This document shows positions 1 through 7,819 of a stretch of DNA of 64,000 nucleotides, piece by piece (position 1 is the stretch's first letter; every line of letters begins with the position of its first letter). The translations under genes were made by a program, and so were the position numbers. Under the pieces are notes generated by a model, which worked only from the letters and a program-made list of their open reading frames with translations, ran no database searches and had not been told where the DNA came from. The DNA comes from an uncultured Candidatus Saccharibacteria bacterium (GTDB taxonomy: Bacteria > Patescibacteriota > Saccharimonadia > Saccharimonadales > Saccharimonadaceae): NCBI GenBank assembly GCA_948945085.1, contig CARBGY010000006.1, positions 1 to 64,000 on the forward strand. The letters run 5' to 3'.

Positions 1-2
1 CT

Positions 3-359
3 GCCTTTGTCAACAAAGATGATAGCTTCTATAACCTCTTAGCAGAGTATGGTTATGCTAACTCTAAAGGTTACAACTGGAACAATGGTAACCCTTATAC
101 ATCGATCATTAAAGGTACGAGTGCCGATAACTACTTAAACAACACCGCAGCCAGTCCCTTATATTATGTACGCGGCGGGAACGTCCTTCTACATACTGGT
201 TCATTGAGGAGCGCGGGTCTCGGTGGCAGCTACTGGTCAGCTACTACTTATCCTAATGCTACGGACGCGCACGCCCTCAATTTCAATAGAACTGACGTCG
301 TCCCGTCACACTACTACAATCGGTTCTACGGTTTCCCAGTTCGATGCGTTGCCCAGTGA
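3..359 (+). CDS. FISUMP/DUF1566-like surface protein, C-terminal part
   Basis: The reading frame is open from the window edge to a TGA at 357-359, so only the last 118 residues are present and the start lies outside. The translated part has the signature of FISUMP (Fib_succ_major) or DUF1566 C-type-lectin-like domains: a YYVRGG turn, then GGSYWSATTY, an ALNFNRT strand, and the ending GFPVRCVAQ. In known members this domain is displayed on the cell surface after a signal peptide; a binding role is family inference. It is the only full-length domain end in the window and is the reference for five truncated relatives at 365-469, 13347-13559, 30002-30142, 38782-38859 and about 60152-60217. No reverse transcriptase or template repeat of a diversity-generating retroelement is visible here. 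Confidence 0.75.
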   Translation, partial: AFVNKDDSFYNLLAEYGYANSKGYNWNNGNPYTSIIKGTSADNYLNNTAASPLYYVRGGNVLLHTGSLRSAGLGGSYWSATTYPNATDAHALNFNRTDVVPSHYYNRFYGFPVRCVAQ

Positions 360-364
360 TTATA

Positions 365-469
365 CTACATTCTAGTACTTAAACCTGCACTGGACCAGTG
401 TCGCCCAGCATTACCAGAATCCCTCAACCTACCACCATCAAATAAACGCACATATCCGCTACGGACGAA
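365..469 (-). pseudogene. FISUMP C-terminal fragment (copy A), after murC
   Basis: On the minus strand, five nucleotides after the murC stop codon, 34 codons run from TTC GTC CGT AGC GGA (FVRSG) to a TAG. They read FVRSGYVRLFDGGRLRDSG and then GRHWSSAGLSTRM, matching the FISUMP pattern (FVRSG, LRxSG, YWSS). The last strand and the GFxVRCxA ending are missing. There is no start codon or ribosome binding site of its own. It lies in the same orientation as murC and could be part of its 3' UTR. Confidence 0.6.
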
Positions 470-474
470 GCTGC

Positions 475-1800
475 TTATCTTCCTGCTTCTTCCGCCGCAC
501 TTCTTGGTGCGTGTATGAACTGCGTTGCCGCGGATTCTTGATTTCCCGCAAACACCACTTTCCTAATCCAAGCGTCCGCTGGACCTGCCGACATTAAGAG
601 TACTAAATAACCTTTTTTGTGCCAATCTATCAACTGTTTTTCCAACTCCTCGTTCATCTCCGCCGTCTCTGCAACTTTCTTGTTGCTCAGCCCAGAAATA
701 AAATCCGCTGGTTTCATAATATCCACGTCTTTATTTTCTCTCGTTAAATAAGTTGGAAGCCAATATAGCTTCTTCACCCCCTTAAAAGCATTTTCGTATG
801 CACCCGCTAAGCCAACTTGCCGACTATTTTGATGAGGTTCATATACAACCACGACCCCCTTCAACCCGCGCCGATCCGCTTCCTCAAGCGCAATCTCTAC
901 TGTGGCCGCCACTTCCTCTGGATGATGTGCGTAATCGGAATAATAACCCTCCGAAACCTGCTCAAACCTTCGCCCTACACCCGGAAACTCGTTCATAATT
1001 TCTATTAGCTTCTTATGCTGTCTTTTTTTGCCACCCAGTAGCTTTTGTATGGCTTTTTGTTCTGGTAAAATCTTTTCTATCACGTCAATCGCCAGCGTAG
1101 CATCATACCGCCGTGCTTCGCCCGCAAGTGTCAAACCTGCCGCAATCTCATCACCTTTTAAAACTTCGCGGCTCTGGCTTTCAAACTGTTGGAATGCCTC
1201 TCGGTATTCTTCCTCTGTTTTATAAATATCTGGGTGATCGTAAGATAATGTTGGAATTACTGCCAACCAGGGTCTAAACGACAAGAAGTTTCGATCGTAT
1301 TCATCTGCTTCATAAGTAAAATACTCCGACTTCGGATCGTAACAACCTGCTGGCGCAAAAGGTAGCGTCGTGCCTACACTGTACGACATTGGAATTCCCA
1401 TCTGCTTCGCCGCCCAGACAATCATGGCTGTCGTTGTCGTCTTGCCATGCGTACCTGCCACAGCAATTAACTTCAATTTCATTTTCTTAATTAAGTAGTT
1501 TAAAAACTCATCCCGTTTTGAGATCTTTAGTTTAAGTTTTTTCGCCAACAAAAGCTCTGGGTGGTCTGCCGGCAAAGCCGAGGTATGTACAAACCAATCA
1601 ACTCCTTCATCCTTCATCCTAGCCTTCAAAAACTCGCCATTCTGCTCTCCAAGATAAACTTTAATTCCGCGATTTACTAGTTCATTCGTTACTGCTCCGC
1701 CGGAAAGGTCCGAGCCAAACACTGTCATTCCTGCGCTCTGCGCCATCAGAGCCAGCGGCCCCATTCCCGTACCAGATATACCAGAAATATAAATTTTCAT
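475..1800 (-). CDS. murC: UDP-N-acetylmuramate--L-alanine ligase
   Basis: A Mur ligase that joins L-alanine to UDP-MurNAc in the cytoplasm, the first peptide step of peptidoglycan synthesis. The N-terminal Rossmann motif is GISGTGMGPLA (residues 7-17). The ATP-binding P-loop is AGTHGKTTTT near residue 115, followed by the EADEYDRNF acid motif near 165. The C-terminal domain holds SDYAHHPEEV near 290. At 441 aa it is slightly short for MurC, and the central part after FQQFE is reduced. The related recycling ligase Mpl shares these motifs, so MurC rather than Mpl is the likelier but not certain call. The C-terminal tail (about 25 residues, Ala/Glu rich) is unconserved. A FISUMP gene fragment follows the stop directly. 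Confidence 0.82.
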   Translation of the reverse strand: MKIYISGISGTGMGPLALMAQSAGMTVFGSDLSGGAVTNELVNRGIKVYLGEQNGEFLKARMKDEGVDWFVHTSALPADHPELLLAKKLKLKISKRDEFLNYLIKKMKLKLIAVAGTHGKTTTTAMIVWAAKQMGIPMSYSVGTTLPFAPAGCYDPKSEYFTYEADEYDRNFLSFRPWLAVIPTLSYDHPDIYKTEEEYREAFQQFESQSREVLKGDEIAAGLTLAGEARRYDATLAIDVIEKILPEQKAIQKLLGGKKRQHKKLIEIMNEFPGVGRRFEQVSEGYYSDYAHHPEEVAATVEIALEEADRRGLKGVVVVYEPHQNSRQVGLAGAYENAFKGVKKLYWLPTYLTRENKDVDIMKPADFISGLSNKKVAETAEMNEELEKQLIDWHKKGYLVLLMSAGPADAWIRKVVFAGNQESAATQFIHAPRSAAEEAGR

Positions 1801-1867
1801 AACTTCATTTTAGTACAGTCACTCTTTTAGCGCAAGCATATCAAGCTGTGTTATAATAAAAGCAGTT

Positions 1868-2572
1868 ATGGGTGGTAAAAAATCAAATCACATTCGTCAA
1901 GCTCTACGCTCGGTTGGTGCTGTGCGGAGTTGGCAACTTATCCTTATTCTGATTCCGCTTGCCTTTGTCGCAGCGACTCTATTACGCCTTGATCATTTAC
2001 GAATGGTTGAGTTGCGCGCTGCTGTTATTGAGGCTGACGAAGCCAACGACGACACCGCCATCCAAACCACTCTTACCGCCCTTCAAGAATTTGTTTTTAC
2101 ACACATTGTTGTCAATGTTATTGAGCATAATGGCAATCAAGAAATTATCTTTGGTACAGGACCATTTTACCTGGAACATCAGTATCTTCGTGCTGCCAAC
2201 GCCGCAATCGCCGCTGCCGAAGCTAAACTCTCAAGTGATGCAAACCCGTACGGCAATATCTACTCCGCCGTCTCTAATATTTGTCGTCCAATTGCCGTAG
2301 TAAATGGGTGGGCTTGGAACAGCCCAGGCTACCTTGATTGTTGGACCTCTGAGCTTGCTAAATATCCCGCCAGTGATAATCTCGAGGTTAATCTCACCGC
2401 CGACGTCCCCTCAACAGAACTTTACCGCCATAACTACGCTTCTCCACTGTGGGCCCCTAGTTGGGCTGGTCTCGCAATTCTTGCTTGTATAATAATCCTC
2501 ACTATTATCGTGATCCGCTTTTTAATCTGGTGTATTTTACAAATTGCACTTCTCTTTGTTGGCAGAAACTAG
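1868..2572 (+). CDS. Conserved hypothetical membrane protein, two TM segments
   Basis: I do not recognise a named family. The 234-residue protein has a basic N-terminus, a TM segment at about 22-39, an extracytoplasmic region of about 150 residues rich in Ala/Asn, and a second strongly hydrophobic segment at about 197-229. This is the topology of a membrane-tethered exported domain. A TATAAT at 1852-1857 lies 10 nt before the ATG, so the transcript is probably leaderless; there is no Shine-Dalgarno site. It is divergent from murC and followed by a separately promoted small gene. Confidence 0.6.
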   Translation: MGGKKSNHIRQALRSVGAVRSWQLILILIPLAFVAATLLRLDHLRMVELRAAVIEADEANDDTAIQTTLTALQEFVFTHIVVNVIEHNGNQEIIFGTGPFYLEHQYLRAANAAIAAAEAKLSSDANPYGNIYSAVSNICRPIAVVNGWAWNSPGYLDCWTSELAKYPASDNLEVNLTADVPSTELYRHNYASPLWAPSWAGLAILACIIILTIIVIRFLIWCILQIALLFVGRN

Positions 2573-2601
2573 CTAAAGGTTATTTTTAGGGAAAATAAGT
2601 A

Positions 2602-2630
2602 TTGACACCCCGATATTCTCGTCTTAAGAT
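2602..2630 (+). promoter_or_regulatory. Promoter of the 68-aa protein gene
   Basis: TTGACA at 2602-2607, a 17-bp spacer, then TAAGAT at 2625-2630. It is followed by a strong Shine-Dalgarno site (AAGGAGGG) before the ATG at 2660. Confidence 0.65.
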
Positions 2631-2659
2631 AGAGATATAATAACTTAAGGAGGGACCTC

Positions 2660-2866
2660 ATGGCCTACGAACACACCAACAGTAAAGGTGTTACCTACTA
2701 TCTACACAAGAAGGAAGTTACTCTGCGCGGCGGTAAACCACAGACGATTTATTTCTTCACTAAGACTGCCGAAGGTAGCAAGGGCACTCCATGTGATTTG
2801 CCAGAAGATCGTGTTGTCAACGAAAACCCACGCAACGGTTTCTTGACTCTCAAAAAGAAAGCGTAG
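2660..2866 (+). CDS. Small conserved cytoplasmic protein, 68 aa
   Basis: A small basic protein with no signal peptide or TM segment. The N-terminal half contains an aromatic YYLHKKEVTLRGG stretch, followed by YFFTK and a C-terminal lysine-rich end. I recall similar short proteins in CPR genomes without a known function, and I assign none. Its expression signals are the best in this region: a consensus promoter, the AAGGAGGG ribosome binding site and its own rho-independent terminator. That suggests a single, strongly expressed gene. DNA-binding or ribosome-associated roles are possible but unsupported. Confidence 0.6.
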   Translation: MAYEHTNSKGVTYYLHKKEVTLRGGKPQTIYFFTKTAEGSKGTPCDLPEDRVVNENPRNGFLTLKKKA

Positions 2867-2899
2867 TTTTTAGCACGCTGATCAATATTTAGGTACAAG

Positions 2900-2935
2900 A
2901 TCCCCGCTTCTAGAGCTCTGGAGGCGGGGATTTTT
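2900..2935 (+). terminator. Rho-independent terminator
   Basis: Stem ATCCCCGC / GCGGGGAT followed by TTTTT, just after the small gene. Confidence 0.8.
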
Positions 2936-2956
2936 GGTGTTATTTGGATAAAGCTT

Positions 2957-2985
2957 TTGACAAAACGTTTAAACTGTGCTACCAT
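2957..2985 (+). promoter_or_regulatory. Promoter of the kinase-like/vWA/PurA-like operon
   Basis: TTGACA at 2957-2962, 17-bp spacer ending in TGTGC, and TACCAT at 2980-2985. It belongs to the TGTGN-extended class shared with several accessory genes in the window. The 5' UTR is about 70 nt. Confidence 0.65.
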
Positions 2986-3061
2986 AAAAATATGGGTATC
3001 GTTTTTAGCCATACCTAGTTACTTGAAATCTTGATTTTACTATGGAAAGGAAGTGATATCT

Positions 3062-3865
3062 TTGAAAGTCCGAAGCTATGAAGTGGGCAATCTCATTGGT
3101 GAGGCCCCCAAGTTTCGCATCTATCTCGGACATGATGACGGAAAAAATGTAGTTATTAAAGTCGCTAAAACGTTTGAAGACGGCGATCTTCTTATAGAAG
3201 AAGCCAGCTGGTTCAACGTTTTACGAGCATTCATTGCTCAGGTAGCAGCAATGCAGGAAGAATTAGATCAAATAGACGCTCATTATGATTGGCTGTTTGC
3301 AAATTTAACCTCTTCTTTTTTGGAACCAACTCAGCAGGACAGGCGCATTAACGTCTTAGAAGTTATTGATGTGGATTTCAATAAGCTGATACCACTGTCA
3401 AAGTTACGTAGTCAGACCGAAATAGACGCCCGATCGAGTGTCTGGATCTTGGGGAGATTTCTCAAGATCTACAATTTTTATGAACTGTTGGCTGCATCAG
3501 GAGATAATCCGATTGTACAGTACGCCAACTTTTCACCGGGAGATTATTTAGTTGGACCGGAAAGACATCGGTTGATTTATTACAATCATTCTGGAGCCAC
3601 TGCCGACGTCATTGCAAACACATATGTCATGACAATAGCAAAGTTTATGTTGGAATGGACGGCAGTAGAGGATGATCCTGCTGAGCAGAAGTACTATCAA
3701 TTGCTTAGTAATTTTGCAGCTCATGGTCGTGCGACTTGTAAGGAGGCGCATACTGAACTCTATCAGCTTGTGAACGAGCTTTGGGGAATTCAGTACCACC
3801 CCTTCACTTATCGCACTCAAGACACCAGTAGATGGAAAACTATTAAAGAGAATAAAGAGGAATAA
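3062..3865 (+). CDS. Protein-kinase-like (possible pseudokinase) protein
   Basis: First gene of a four-gene operon. Residues 1-45 resemble a kinase N-lobe: a glycine-containing turn (GNLIGEAPKFRIYLG) and then VVIKVAK, whose Lys fits the ATP-binding lysine. A middle region SVWILGRFLKIYNFYE and the later FSPGDYLVG segment resemble a degenerate catalytic loop, but I do not see an HRD or DFG motif, so activity is doubtful. Start choice: TTG at 3062 has AGGAAG at a good distance, while an in-frame GTG at 3053 is too close to it. Three nucleotides separate its stop from the vWA gene. Kinase-like proteins next to vWA proteins occur in TerY-type and other regulatory or conflict modules, which makes a signalling role plausible but unproven. 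Confidence 0.5.
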   Translation: MKVRSYEVGNLIGEAPKFRIYLGHDDGKNVVIKVAKTFEDGDLLIEEASWFNVLRAFIAQVAAMQEELDQIDAHYDWLFANLTSSFLEPTQQDRRINVLEVIDVDFNKLIPLSKLRSQTEIDARSSVWILGRFLKIYNFYELLAASGDNPIVQYANFSPGDYLVGPERHRLIYYNHSGATADVIANTYVMTIAKFMLEWTAVEDDPAEQKYYQLLSNFAAHGRATCKEAHTELYQLVNELWGIQYHPFTYRTQDTSRWKTIKENKEE

Positions 3866-3868
3866 AAC

Positions 3869-4960
3869 ATGGGATACAGGACTTTTTCAGAAGATGATTA
3901 TCGTACAGCACGTCGTGATTACGGCGTAACATCAGACACGGGTGTGACACGTAAGGCGGAACAGCGCGCTCAGGATACTGGGCATTTGAGTGAGATTGTC
4001 GATCCGGCTATAGAGCCGATTCGACGCTCTATGATTCGTTTAGACCCGCACCAGAAGCAGTGGATCGTTACGATCGGCTGCCCGATGGATATCGAGGTTA
4101 GTTGTGATACTACTGGCTCTATGGGAGGCGAAGTTGATACGGAAATGGCAGTTCTGCCTGATCTGTACAAAGCCGTCTCCAAAGTTTTACCGGGTTATGA
4201 TCCGCAGCTCTGTCTGGGTATCTTTGGTGATGTGAGTGATAGTTTTGTAATGTGCCGTCCTCAGTTTGAGATGGAAGCACCTAAGATCGTAAAATATCTC
4301 AAAGAGATGGCACCGCAACGCGACGGAGGCGATTCTCCGGAAGATCCGCAGTATGCTATGTTCGCCCGTGCGTATTTGACAGATGCATATACGAACAAAA
4401 TTGGCCTGAAGGGTTATCATTTTATCGTAACTGACGCTACTTGCCATAAACAAATTACTCGTGAAGAGATTAAGCGCATTTTTGGCGAAAACGTCTTCAA
4501 TAACGAGTTAGAAAATATGAGCAGGATACCTACGGTCGAGGGGGTGATTGAAGAATTAAAGAAAAAGACGCACCAGTTTATTCTGGTCGTCAAAGGTTAT
4601 GAATCTACGACCGACTTCTGGAGCCAGCTTTGCGGTGAAAAATCGGTAATTGAACTTAAGTCCACCCATCAGTTGCCAGAAGTCATTTCTGCCATTATCG
4701 GTTTAACTGAAGGTACGCTTGATATTGGCGATTTAAACAATCATCTCAGCAGTCGCGACCTTAATTTAGTTCGTCGGCTTTCTAAGATTGATATCGGTGC
4801 ACAGGCAAGATTACGTCATGCGCTACCGTATCCAGTTCCTCAAAAGGATGATGTTTTTGTTAAAAAGGGAGATCTCTGGCCCATTTCGGCGAAAAAACCT
4901 AACACTGAAGTTGTACCCGAAGTCGAAGAATCCGCAGAGGATGAAATTAGGTACCTGTAA
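3869..4960 (+). CDS. von Willebrand factor A (vWA) domain protein
   Basis: A 363-aa cytoplasmic protein. The metal-ion-dependent adhesion site (MIDAS) is D80-T-T-G-S84, a DxTxS variant of DxSxS. A GGDSPEDP loop follows near residue 153 and an FIVTDA strand near 188, as in a complete vWA fold. The N-terminal 70 residues are polar and probably helical; the C-terminal region after about 300 ends in a flexible acidic tail. In conflict and chaperone modules such proteins act as scaffolds binding a partner through a metal ion. Here the partners would be the kinase-like protein encoded just upstream and the PurA-like enzyme 56 nt downstream. No signal peptide is present. The family is confident, the role is inference. 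Confidence 0.75.
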   Translation: MGYRTFSEDDYRTARRDYGVTSDTGVTRKAEQRAQDTGHLSEIVDPAIEPIRRSMIRLDPHQKQWIVTIGCPMDIEVSCDTTGSMGGEVDTEMAVLPDLYKAVSKVLPGYDPQLCLGIFGDVSDSFVMCRPQFEMEAPKIVKYLKEMAPQRDGGDSPEDPQYAMFARAYLTDAYTNKIGLKGYHFIVTDATCHKQITREEIKRIFGENVFNNELENMSRIPTVEGVIEELKKKTHQFILVVKGYESTTDFWSQLCGEKSVIELKSTHQLPEVISAIIGLTEGTLDIGDLNNHLSSRDLNLVRRLSKIDIGAQARLRHALPYPVPQKDDVFVKKGDLWPISAKKPNTEVVPEVEESAEDEIRYL

Positions 4961-5016
4961 AATTAAAGATTCGAGAATTAACAAGTTGATTTTAAGACAC
5001 GAGGTGGTGTTAAAAA

Positions 5017-6351
5017 ATGGATAAAGTCTATGTAATCACCGATTTTGGTCCGGGAGACGGCGGAAAAGGTGGTATAGTCCATGCTTTGTCTTGTGCGCAA
5101 GATGATGAGATTAATCTCATCATCAAACGTGGAGGAGCCCAGGGTTCCCATGGGGTACGTACGTCTTACAAGGAAAGTTTTAACTTTTCGCAATGGGGAT
5201 GTGGCACTCTGGAAGGAATTCCGACTTTTTGCTCCGAGCAGATGATAATTTCGCCCGTAGGTTTACGCAACGAATCAGAGGCCTTAAAACGATTAGGCAT
5301 AACCGACCCATTCTTACTGCTCAATATCGATCCGAACTGTATTTGTGCAACGCCTTTCCATAAGATTTCTTCACAACTTGAAGAATTGTTACTTGGTAAA
5401 AACCCGCGTGGTACAATTGGCACTGGTGTTGGTCGTGCCTACCGTATGCTTAACGAACAAGGTGAGCAGATCACGCTTCGGGCATCCGAGTTGCAGAGCC
5501 CAGCTATCATCAGACGAAAGCTGCAGCAACAATGTGCGTATTATCAAGCCAAATATAAAAACATGTCCGAAGACCTATTTTTATCTGAGGATATCGAGTT
5601 AGCCAGAGAAAACCTGAATTTACTTAAGGATAACAACTATCTACAGTACTGTCTGGATTTATTTGTGGCGATAGGTAAAAAGTTAAGTTTTATGGAATTA
5701 CATAAGGCTCTGTCGCAAAGTGGCACTGCTATTGTTGAGTGTTCACACGGAGTTTTGACTGATGCTGGCATGGGATTAAAACCTCATGTCAGTGCAATTC
5801 GCACATTGCCAAAGTTCACTAGCAAAATGCTACGCTCGGCAGGATATGACGGTAGAATAATTAATTTTGCTGTACACCGTGCTTACGAAATTCGTCACGG
5901 GGCTGGTCCAATGCCTACCTATGATGCGGAGTTCACAAAAGCAGCATTGCCGGGCAGTCATAAGGATACGAATCGCTGGCAAGGTACAGTTCGAACTGGT
6001 GCTCTAGATTTTAATCTTTTTCGTTACGCTTTGGAATGTTGTAAAGAAACGCCTATGGACGGCCTTTGTCTAACTTGGTTTGATCAAATCATCAAAAATA
6101 ATCGTACCTGGCCAATCTGTGCGACCTATAAAAATCCCGCGCTGGTCAATGAAGACTATGTTGAGTATTTAAAAAACCAGGCAGAGCCAGAAATTAAGAA
6201 CCATTTTGTAAAAGATGGATTAAGCAATTCAAAATTATTTGATTTTGTTGCAAATGTTTTACAGAAATACACCGATTTACCCTTAATGATGCTTTCAATT
6301 GGTCCTACAGAGCTAGATAAAATTAGCTCAAAAAATATAAGGAGGATATGA
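5017..6351 (+). CDS. Divergent adenylosuccinate-synthetase (PurA)-like protein
   Basis: PurA makes adenylosuccinate from IMP, GTP and aspartate. This 444-aa protein keeps the overall PurA order: P-loop-like PGDGGKGG at 12-19 (catalytic Asp14, Lys17), RGGAQGSHG at 38-46 (His45), GTGVGRAYRM near 135, ECSHGVLTDAGMG in the middle, WQGTVRTGALD near 325 in place of the usual TGRPRR-type loop, and LSIGPTELD near the end. The catalytic Asp and His are kept, unlike the PurZ aminoadenine enzymes, in which I recall the Asp being replaced. Many substrate-binding loops differ, so the substrate may have changed. Its place in a vWA/kinase-like operon, away from purine genes, argues against ordinary purine synthesis. 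The stop overlaps an upstream in-frame ATG of the next gene. Confidence 0.7.
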   Translation: MDKVYVITDFGPGDGGKGGIVHALSCAQDDEINLIIKRGGAQGSHGVRTSYKESFNFSQWGCGTLEGIPTFCSEQMIISPVGLRNESEALKRLGITDPFLLLNIDPNCICATPFHKISSQLEELLLGKNPRGTIGTGVGRAYRMLNEQGEQITLRASELQSPAIIRRKLQQQCAYYQAKYKNMSEDLFLSEDIELARENLNLLKDNNYLQYCLDLFVAIGKKLSFMELHKALSQSGTAIVECSHGVLTDAGMGLKPHVSAIRTLPKFTSKMLRSAGYDGRIINFAVHRAYEIRHGAGPMPTYDAEFTKAALPGSHKDTNRWQGTVRTGALDFNLFRYALECCKETPMDGLCLTWFDQIIKNNRTWPICATYKNPALVNEDYVEYLKNQAEPEIKNHFVKDGLSNSKLFDFVANVLQKYTDLPLMMLSIGPTELDKISSKNIRRI

Positions 6352-6353
6352 CC

Positions 6354-7580
6354 ATGAGTGAAGAGAAGAACAAAGTAACAAATGAGGAGAAAAAAGCAGA
6401 AGAGAGCGGTGCTCCGGTTATCAAAGCAGTTAAACCTGAACCAGTAACTATTGAAGGTGGTGAAGTCCATGCGATATTAAGCAAATACGGTGCGAATCAG
6501 GAGATAATCGACAAGATTGTAAATGATCTCGGTGCCGAAAGCATTGATGAGCTGGCGTCTTTGGAGGTGAGTGACTTAACTGGTGCCGGAATGAAGTTGG
6601 CAAAGGCCAAGAAGATGGTTGCTGAGCTTGGCGCTCAGGAACAGGAGTCTGAGCCTAAAGTAACTGCACCGGTAGTGGACGAGCGTATTGTCCAGCGGCA
6701 GTTTGAAGCTTTACTTCCGTCTATACCTAACGACGACTCTTGGATGAATGCCTTAAAGAGTGGTGGAATTTTGAAGGTTGATGATTCGTCCTATATCGCC
6801 GCCATCCGTGCGGCTTTGGCAGACCTTGCCGGGCTCTATGATGTTCCGGAAAAGCTAGCCAAAGCGATGGAGCAGTATGCTGATGAGACGGAAGAGCAGG
6901 TCGATCCGACATTTTATGCTCTACGTAAGTCTCTGATCAGACGCAATTATGGTGAAATCTTTGCCGCAATTGACGGCTTAGACGGATCATTTATCACAGA
7001 AAGTCGAAGGAGAGAATTCTTAAGTCGCATCCGTACCACGCTGTGGCCGGCGATTGTTGACAGCTATCGTTCTCTTGACAGTTGGTATCAGGCATTTCGC
7101 GCAGCTTACACGGACCCGTCTATGCTGATTGCGGCATTGGGTGGTGGTCTGGCCGGAGCTGGCATGAGCATGGTTGCTCCGCCGGACGCTTCTCAGTTGC
7201 ATGACGCCGGTGATGTTCTGGTGGATGCTATAAATCGCGTATTCCGTGGCACTGGAGTTCAGGTGGCAGCCGCTATGGCATATGATGCTAACATGATCCG
7301 TAATACTCTGGAAAAACCGGGATTACCGGCAATGGTTGGAGTAAAGAATCGTGAGCTGATGCTGAAGAAGATTAAGACTGATGTTTCCAGTAACTATATT
7401 CGCCTCGAGCAGAATCTGGTTAAATACGTTTTGAGTTTTGTTAAACATGACGCTGTTACTTCCGATGTGGAATCACAGTATTTTGCCGCTCTGTGGCAGC
7501 TTGGTACCCAGATTAACTGGAGTGAGCTGAATGGCGACGAGAGTGGAATCAATGGTATGACCGGCAAACGTGTCTTGTAA
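6354..7580 (+). CDS. Unknown helical protein, last gene of vWA/PurA-like operon
   Basis: No family recognised. The first 45 residues are charged and disordered (Lys/Glu rich). Residues 45-90 form a small helical domain resembling SAM or helix-hairpin-helix folds (ILSKYGANQEIIDKIV, then DLTGAGMKLAKAKKMVAEL). The rest, about 300 residues, is predicted helical with a Gly/Ala-rich segment near 260 (ALGGGLAGAG) and no TM segment. Start choice: AGGAGG at 6340-6345 is well spaced for ATG 6354, while ATG 6348 overlapping the previous stop is too close. The very tight coupling to the PurA-like gene suggests they act together. A strong terminator follows, closing the operon. Confidence 0.5.
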   Translation: MSEEKNKVTNEEKKAEESGAPVIKAVKPEPVTIEGGEVHAILSKYGANQEIIDKIVNDLGAESIDELASLEVSDLTGAGMKLAKAKKMVAELGAQEQESEPKVTAPVVDERIVQRQFEALLPSIPNDDSWMNALKSGGILKVDDSSYIAAIRAALADLAGLYDVPEKLAKAMEQYADETEEQVDPTFYALRKSLIRRNYGEIFAAIDGLDGSFITESRRREFLSRIRTTLWPAIVDSYRSLDSWYQAFRAAYTDPSMLIAALGGGLAGAGMSMVAPPDASQLHDAGDVLVDAINRVFRGTGVQVAAAMAYDANMIRNTLEKPGLPAMVGVKNRELMLKKIKTDVSSNYIRLEQNLVKYVLSFVKHDAVTSDVESQYFAALWQLGTQINWSELNGDESGINGMTGKRVL

Positions 7581-7612
7581 AAATCAGGTAACTTATTAAA
7601 ATGCACAAAATT

Positions 7613-7640
7613 ACAGCCCGCTAATCGCGGGCTGTTTTTA
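7613..7640 (+). terminator. Terminator of the vWA/PurA-like operon
   Basis: Nine-bp stem ACAGCCCGC / GCGGGCTGT with loop TAATC, followed by a T-run. Confidence 0.85.
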
Positions 7641-7691
7641 GTCCTATAAACCTCCGGCTTTAGCCGGAGTGTACATTGGCAGACGAAGTCG

Positions 7692-7819
7692 TATAATAAG
7701 GGTCATCCGGCAGGATGGCCCTTATTGGAGATATACGTATGCAATTAACTCAAGCCATTCTGCCGGCATTGCCGGCGAGTCCAAAACCACCGGATCGAGT
7801 ATCCGGTGGTCGATTATAG
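7692..7819 (+). ncRNA. Candidate structured small RNA with 26-codon ORF
   Basis: The gap between the operon terminator and the nucleotidyltransferase gene holds a TATAAT (7692-7697) and several hairpins: 7697-7708 with 7713-7724, and a perfect 10-bp stem 7786-7795 with 7801-7810. A 26-codon ORF starts at ATG 7739 after GGAG and ends at 7819. The segment GCCATTCTGCCGG (about 7754-7766) can also pair with the 3' half of the first hairpin, giving two alternative folds. The second stem, read on the minus strand, is followed by TTTT and may be the terminator of the gene at 7814-9028. A small RNA or leader peptide is possible; nothing proves expression. Confidence 0.3.

Noticed and set aside
3..359. 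Diversity-generating retroelement variable protein
   Set aside because: The domain type would fit, but no reverse transcriptase and no template repeat with adenine-specific differences is visible in the window.
2749..3012. Minus-strand frame of 87 aa over the small gene and operon promoter
   Set aside because: It crosses a strong terminator and a consensus promoter of the other strand and has no family features.
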